Below are positions 60,851-64,000 of a stretch of DNA of 64,000 bases, piece by piece (the stretch's first letter is position 1; each line of letters begins with the position of its first letter). The stretch spans positions 51,516 to 115,515 of the forward strand of contig CAJTWM010000009.1 of NCBI GenBank assembly GCA_910579805.1, written 5' to 3'. Source of the stretch: an uncultured Lachnospiraceae bacterium (GTDB lineage: Bacteria > Bacillota > Clostridia > Lachnospirales > Lachnospiraceae). A program made the translations under genes and the position numbers. A model generated the notes under the pieces. The model saw only the letters and a program-made list of their open reading frames with translations, was not told where the DNA came from and made no database searches.

Positions 60851-62677
60851 ATGAAATGTTCTATTGGGGATATGCTACGTATACTGCGGGAAAGGGCAGG
60901 CATTTCGCAACATGAACTTGCGGAAGGAATTTTGAGCATAGCGGGAGTGTCAAGAATAGAAAACGGGGAGAGAGAGGAAGATAAATTCGTTTTAGCGGCG
61001 TTATTTCAGCGTGTGGGCGAGTCGGTGGATAAATTCGAAGCCTTTACCTCGGCAGAAGAGTATCAGATGGTTCTTCGAAGGAATCTGATCATAAGGAGTT
61101 TAACGGAGAAAAATCTTCCTGTGGCGGCGGTATTGTTGCAGGAGTACCGTGAGCGGACGGAAAATAAGAATCATATCCATGAGCAGTATTTTTGGCAGAT
61201 GAGAGCAGTGAACTATTATCTTGCAGACAGGGATGGAAAGACTTGTATCAAAAATCTGTCGGACGCGTTAGAGATCACGGTACCGGCATCAAAATGGGAA
61301 CAGAAAAACTGGGAAAATATCCGGATTTGTACGCAGGAGCTTTATATTTTGCTTATGCTTGGGTGTGTATGGATAGAGGAGGGAGAAACAGACAGGGCGC
61401 TTGACGTGCTGGAAAAACTTTGGAAATATATAGACCGGAATATGACAGATGAGCAGGAACGGGAAAAGCTGTATCCAAAGTGCGCGTGGCTGCTCGGAGA
61501 AGTTTATGTCAGGATGGGCTGGATAGAAAGAGCTTATAAAATATGCGAGCTTGGAAAAGAATGCTTGGCAGAAAGCGGGGCGCTTATCGTCATGGACAAA
61601 TTGCTCGTCTTGGAGGAAATCTGTCTTAAGAAACTGGGAAGGGAAAACGAGAGAAAAACGCTGAAAAGGCAGTTGGAAGCAGTGGAAGATTTATACAAAA
61701 TGGCCGAGTTTAAGCTGCCGGAAGAGAAGATTTTACGCCTGCTTCTGACAAGTGAAAGGAATGAAATATTGATCAGTAACGAGGTGATCAGGGAGCTTAG
61801 GAGATTCTGTGGATTATCTCAGGAGGAGCTATGCGATGAAGTCTGCTCAAGAGAAACGCTTTCCAGAATAGAAGGAGGACAGAGAAGCCCTAACCGTGAG
61901 AAACTGCAGGGGCTTTTGAAAAAGATGGGCGAAGAGCGGGAGAAGTATTATGGATATGTAATTACAAACGACAGCGATGTTTATAGGAAAGTAAATTTAT
62001 ATAAAAAGAGCTGGTATCGAAAGGAAAGAGATAAGGCAAGCATTCTGTTAAATGAGATTGAGGCGGAATTGGATATGAGCAATCTTGTTAACAGACAGTT
62101 TATAGAAAGCAATCGGTTAACGGAACAGGTGGAAAAGGGGGAAATGGATTATGAAACAGCCATATCAGAATTGGAAAGGATTTTAAAGTATACAATGGAC
62201 AAATCGAAAGGGGATATTTACCGTATTCCTTATCGGGAAGAATTTATTATATTAAATTGTATGGCAATTTATAATCGGTATAAAGGTAATGAGAAAGAAG
62301 CAGAGCGGATCTATGAGCAGCTATTAAGGCAATATCGGGAAAGTAAGACGGAGGAGATCCATCACAGCGTGCCGCTGTCGCTTCTTTATATTAATTATAC
62401 AGGATTTTTGGAAGTAATGGATGAGCTGGAGCGGGCGGAAGAAATCGGAAAAAGGGGACTGCGGTTGATGGCGGAGAGCCAAAGGGGAGATTTGGTGGCA
62501 AAGCTTTTAGGCAACCTTTCTTGTGTGTATGATAAGAAAAACACAAGAAAGGATGAAGAAATTTGTGAACGCTGCATGAGATACAGTTATTGGCTGCAGA
62601 TTTTGTATCATTTGGAAAAAGACAGCCTTGTGATTAAAGATGCATATGAAAAGAAGTATGCTAAAAGAATAGATTGA
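60851..62677 (+). CDS. Large regulator with two XRE-type HTH units and helical (TPR-like) repeats, candidate peptide-pheromone receptor
   Basis: 608 residues. HTH 1 is at about 5-62 (LRERAGISQHELAEG, VSRIENGERE), then helical repeats to about 300. HTH 2 is at about 311-365 (LRRFCGLSQEELCDE, LSRIEGGQRS), then helical repeats to about 590. HTH plus TPR is the plan of RRNPP receptors (PlcR, Rgg, NprR), which bind secreted peptides re-imported into the cell. The duplicated unit is unusual. A small secreted-peptide ORF converges on its 3' end. The ATG at 60851 follows AAAGGAAAACGG. Confidence 0.8.
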   Translation: MKCSIGDMLRILRERAGISQHELAEGILSIAGVSRIENGEREEDKFVLAALFQRVGESVDKFEAFTSAEEYQMVLRRNLIIRSLTEKNLPVAAVLLQEYRERTENKNHIHEQYFWQMRAVNYYLADRDGKTCIKNLSDALEITVPASKWEQKNWENIRICTQELYILLMLGCVWIEEGETDRALDVLEKLWKYIDRNMTDEQEREKLYPKCAWLLGEVYVRMGWIERAYKICELGKECLAESGALIVMDKLLVLEEICLKKLGRENERKTLKRQLEAVEDLYKMAEFKLPEEKILRLLLTSERNEILISNEVIRELRRFCGLSQEELCDEVCSRETLSRIEGGQRSPNREKLQGLLKKMGEEREKYYGYVITNDSDVYRKVNLYKKSWYRKERDKASILLNEIEAELDMSNLVNRQFIESNRLTEQVEKGEMDYETAISELERILKYTMDKSKGDIYRIPYREEFIILNCMAIYNRYKGNEKEAERIYEQLLRQYRESKTEEIHHSVPLSLLYINYTGFLEVMDELERAEEIGKRGLRLMAESQRGDLVAKLLGNLSCVYDKKNTRKDEEICERCMRYSYWLQILYHLEKDSLVIKDAYEKKYAKRID

Positions 62678-62679
62678 GT

Positions 62680-62814
62680 TTAGTGGACTTTTAGTTCGGT
62701 ATAATAATCGTATGTCTGTACGGAATCTGTGCCGGGCAAAATATGTGGGAAAAGGTCAGAGAATAAAGCGATACAGAATATAGCAGCGATTAAAGTTTTG
62801 ATTTTCATTTTCAT
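62680..62814 (-). CDS. 44-residue secreted-peptide precursor, candidate pheromone of the adjacent regulator
   Basis: ATG at 62814 (minus) to TAA at 62680, ending 3 bp from the regulator stop on the other strand. A perfect AGGAGG (62824-62829) lies 9 nt upstream of the ATG. The peptide has a basic N-terminus (MKMKIK), a hydrophobic core (TLIAAIFCIALFSDLF) and a polar, Tyr-rich tail (TDSVQTYDYYTELKVH). This is the form of Phr/PapR/NprX-type pre-pro-peptides. TATCAT (62852-62857 minus) is a possible -10. No homologue is claimed. Confidence 0.6.
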   Translation of the reverse strand: MKMKIKTLIAAIFCIALFSDLFPHILPGTDSVQTYDYYTELKVH

Positions 62815-62876
62815 GTTGTTAAGCCTCCTGAAATTTAATATTTTAATTTTGATGATAGTTTAGGATATTTTTTGTG

Positions 62877-62942
62877 AAAAGTCTGTGACGTTTTAAGAAA
62901 AGATGAGAAAGTGTAAGTTTTCTTAAAACGTCACAGACTTTT
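62877..62942. repeat. 25-bp perfect inverted repeat
   Basis: Arms 62877-62901 and 62918-62942 are exact reverse complements with a 16-nt spacer. Arms start AAAAGTCTGTGACG. A T run (62939-62943) follows on the plus side. It could be a bidirectional terminator or a large operator upstream of the peptide gene. Confidence 0.8.
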
Positions 62943-62983
62943 TGAAAATGAAAAGGTAAAATAAAATCATATTTAGATATTAC

Positions 62984-63121
62984 ATGGGTATTTTAAATGA
63001 TGAAAGAGCTATTGTTGAGAACATTTCTATATTAAGCAGTATTATATGCAAGTTTATGGAATGCATAAGAGTTAATGAAGAAAATGATTTTAAAGCTTAT
63101 ACCAGAGGCATTTTCTCCTGA
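62984..63121 (+). CDS. Possible 45-residue ORF, AT-rich
   Basis: ATG 62984 to TGA 63119-63121, beginning MGILNDERAIVENISILSSI and ending KAYTRGIFS, with two Cys. No ribosome site precedes it. Composition matches the following PqqD-like gene, not the chromosome. It might be a RiPP precursor remnant, the end of a decayed gene or chance. Confidence 0.25.
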   Translation: MGILNDERAIVENISILSSIICKFMECIRVNEENDFKAYTRGIFS

Positions 63122-63158
63122 TTTGTATATTTGTTAAAGCGGGTAGATGGGAGTTAGT

Positions 63159-63356
63159 ATGATATATAGAATAGCTAGAAAAATATCATGGCAAGCAGTT
63201 GATAATATATTATGGATTATTGATGAAGAAACACAAGAATTATATGTTACATATAATGAAGTATCTGTTCTGATATGGAAACAATTATTTGACGGTGAAG
63301 ATGATGAAACAATTAAATCTAATTTATTTGATATATATTGTTGTCCGTCAAATTAG
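63159..63356 (+). pseudogene. Truncated PqqD-like (RiPP recognition) protein
   Basis: 65 codons from ATG 63159 (GATGGGAG upstream; the ATG at 63147 overlaps it). It begins MIYRIARKISWQAVDNILW and has YVTYNEVSVLIWKQLFDGEDDETIKSNLFDIY, matching the PqqD pattern (strand-strand, Leu/Asn-E-x-x-x-x-I/W, D-G, I-x-x-L). Homologues usually go on for 20-30 more residues; here the frame runs into transposon DNA after about FDIY and stops. The gene is AT-rich and its RiPP partners are missing. Confidence 0.6.
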
Positions 63357-63497
63357 ATGCACCAGCCCCATGCAGATTAGTCGCGTCTGATCTAGACTTT
63401 GCATGCCGCGCATCCGCAGATTGTCTGCCCCAACATCTGCAAGTTATCTGATCGACATAAAAAATGATGCAGATTAAGAGATCCAGGGAAATACAAT

Positions 63498-63519
63498 AAA
63501 AGCAGGCTGCCCTGCTTTT
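63498..63519 (-). terminator. Terminator after the transposition ATPase gene
   Basis: AAAAGCAGG (63498-63506) and CCTGCTTTT (63511-63519), perfect 9-bp stem with 4-nt loop, 5 bp past the minus-strand stop; A/T arms on both sides. Confidence 0.65.
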
Positions 63520-63523
63520 ACTG

Positions 63524-64000
63524 CTAAATCTCATTATTGATGATTGCCTGCATGACGATCTCTGCAGTAATCATGCCGCTTTTTCCAGAGTCTCCAATCA
63601 GAAGACAACTATTGCATAGATTGTTGATAATACGAGGTGTTCCATCAGATGCATTTAAGATGGCTTCAAGTGCTGCGTCTTCAAAGATTACCCTGGCTGC
63701 ACCTGCTCCTTGAAGCTTTTCGAGGATATAAGATCTGCCTTCTTCTTTTGTAAATGCAGGAAGTTCATAATTCATGATGATCCTCTGACGGAATGGCTCA
63801 TGTATACTCAGGCGAAGTGTGGCATTAAGTGATGGAAGTCCTGACAGGAGAACAACAGCACGGTCTCTGGAATCCATCTCAAAGTTAAACAATAGCTTAA
63901 AATCGTTCAGAATGGCAGAACTGATATAGTTTGCTTCATCAATAATGATTACCGGGGTTTTCCTTTTCTCAACAGAGAGCCTTGTGAGTTCTTCCTGAAT
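63524..64000 (-). CDS. AAA-family transposition ATPase (TniB/ExeA-like), partial
   Basis: The frame is open to the window end, so the start is beyond 64000; 158 codons are visible. Walker B with VIIIDEANYISS is visible, then AVVLLSGLPSLNATL (sensor 1 region) and a C-terminal NASDGTPRIINNLCNSCLL. Walker A lies outside. These features match ATPases that act with DDE transposases in Tn7/Tn552/IS21-like elements. I could not tell which family. Confidence 0.8.
   Translation of the reverse strand: MQEELTRLSVEKRKTPVIIIDEANYISSAILNDFKLLFNFEMDSRDRAVVLLSGLPSLNATLRLSIHEPFRQRIIMNYELPAFTKEEGRSYILEKLQGAGAARVIFEDAALEAILNASDGTPRIINNLCNSCLLIGDSGKSGMITAEIVMQAIINNEI

Larger units (their letters stand above)
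63339..64000. mobile_element. End of a transposon with AAA transposition ATPase (partial)
   Basis: The element begins near TGTTGTCCGTCAAATTAG (63339-63356), where the PqqD-like frame ends; 5'-TGT is the usual end of this transposon class. Between 63370 and 63478 there are four degenerate repeats of ATGCAGATTA/ATCYGCA (63370, 63412, 63435, 63467), as in transposase-binding ends. The ATPase is on the minus strand. GC is higher than in the AT-rich DNA before it. The rest lies beyond the window. Confidence 0.6.

Noticed and set aside
1..64000. CRISPR array, rRNA, prophage or integrase att sites
   Set aside because: No regularly spaced repeats, no rRNA-like sequence and no phage structural genes were seen.

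Overview
The window looks like a chromosomal segment from an anaerobic, low-to-mid GC Firmicute of the Lachnospiraceae type. This is inferred from gene content and family knowledge, not from a database search. The evidence is a complete Rnf complex, a sodium-pumping biotin decarboxylase operon, single-chain glycyl-tRNA synthetase, adjacent ispH and ribosomal S1 genes, Spo0A-, SpoVB- and SleB-type proteins, and AGGAGG ribosome-binding sites with frequent TTG/GTG starts. No rRNA, tRNA or CRISPR array was seen.

1-12 kb is mostly housekeeping: recO, a lipoprotein, glyQS, alaS, rpsU, a small membrane protein, a DacF-type carboxypeptidase, a phosphoesterase, scpA-scpB and an FAD oxidoreductase. 12-15 kb is a minus-strand pair (SPASM radical SAM protein and a large polytopic membrane protein) closed by a bidirectional terminator. 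15-24 kb carries a second D,D-carboxypeptidase, trpS behind a structured leader, and a five-gene biotin-dependent decarboxylase/transcarboxylase operon. A TetR gene with a perfect palindromic operator follows. 24-31 kb holds an RpiR regulator, an HI0933-type flavoprotein, cmk, ispH, rpsA, cheR and (minus) a YprB-type nuclease.

31.6-38.8 kb is the energy block: rnfCDGEAB, an Fe-S aldo/keto reductase and, convergent, apbE, whose product would attach FMN to RnfG and RnfD. 39-48 kb has cell-wall hydrolases (GH25, SleB-like), an AP2-type DNA-binding protein, thrC with a stand-alone receiver, citrate synthase, deoC and pepP. 48-51 kb has pckA behind a structured leader and a receiver-less Spo0A-type protein. 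51-54.6 kb is an ABC exporter cassette with an exported protein and a possible small peptide. 54.7-60.8 kb has glgA, a SpoVB/MurJ-type flippase, a NusG-II/Gx-transporter pair and ruvAB.

The right end is the most unusual part. A 608-residue regulator with two HTH units and helical repeats (60851-62677) is followed 3 bp later, on the opposite strand, by an unannotated 44-residue secreted-peptide gene with a perfect Shine-Dalgarno site (62680-62814). A 25-bp perfect inverted repeat lies beyond it. This is a candidate peptide-pheromone/receptor system. Next come AT-rich remnants of a PqqD-type (RiPP recognition) gene, truncated by the end of a transposon whose AAA ATPase runs off the window.

A 26-nt identical hairpin-plus-Shine-Dalgarno element precedes two unrelated genes (41126-41151 minus, 58082-58107 plus), with degenerate versions before three more.
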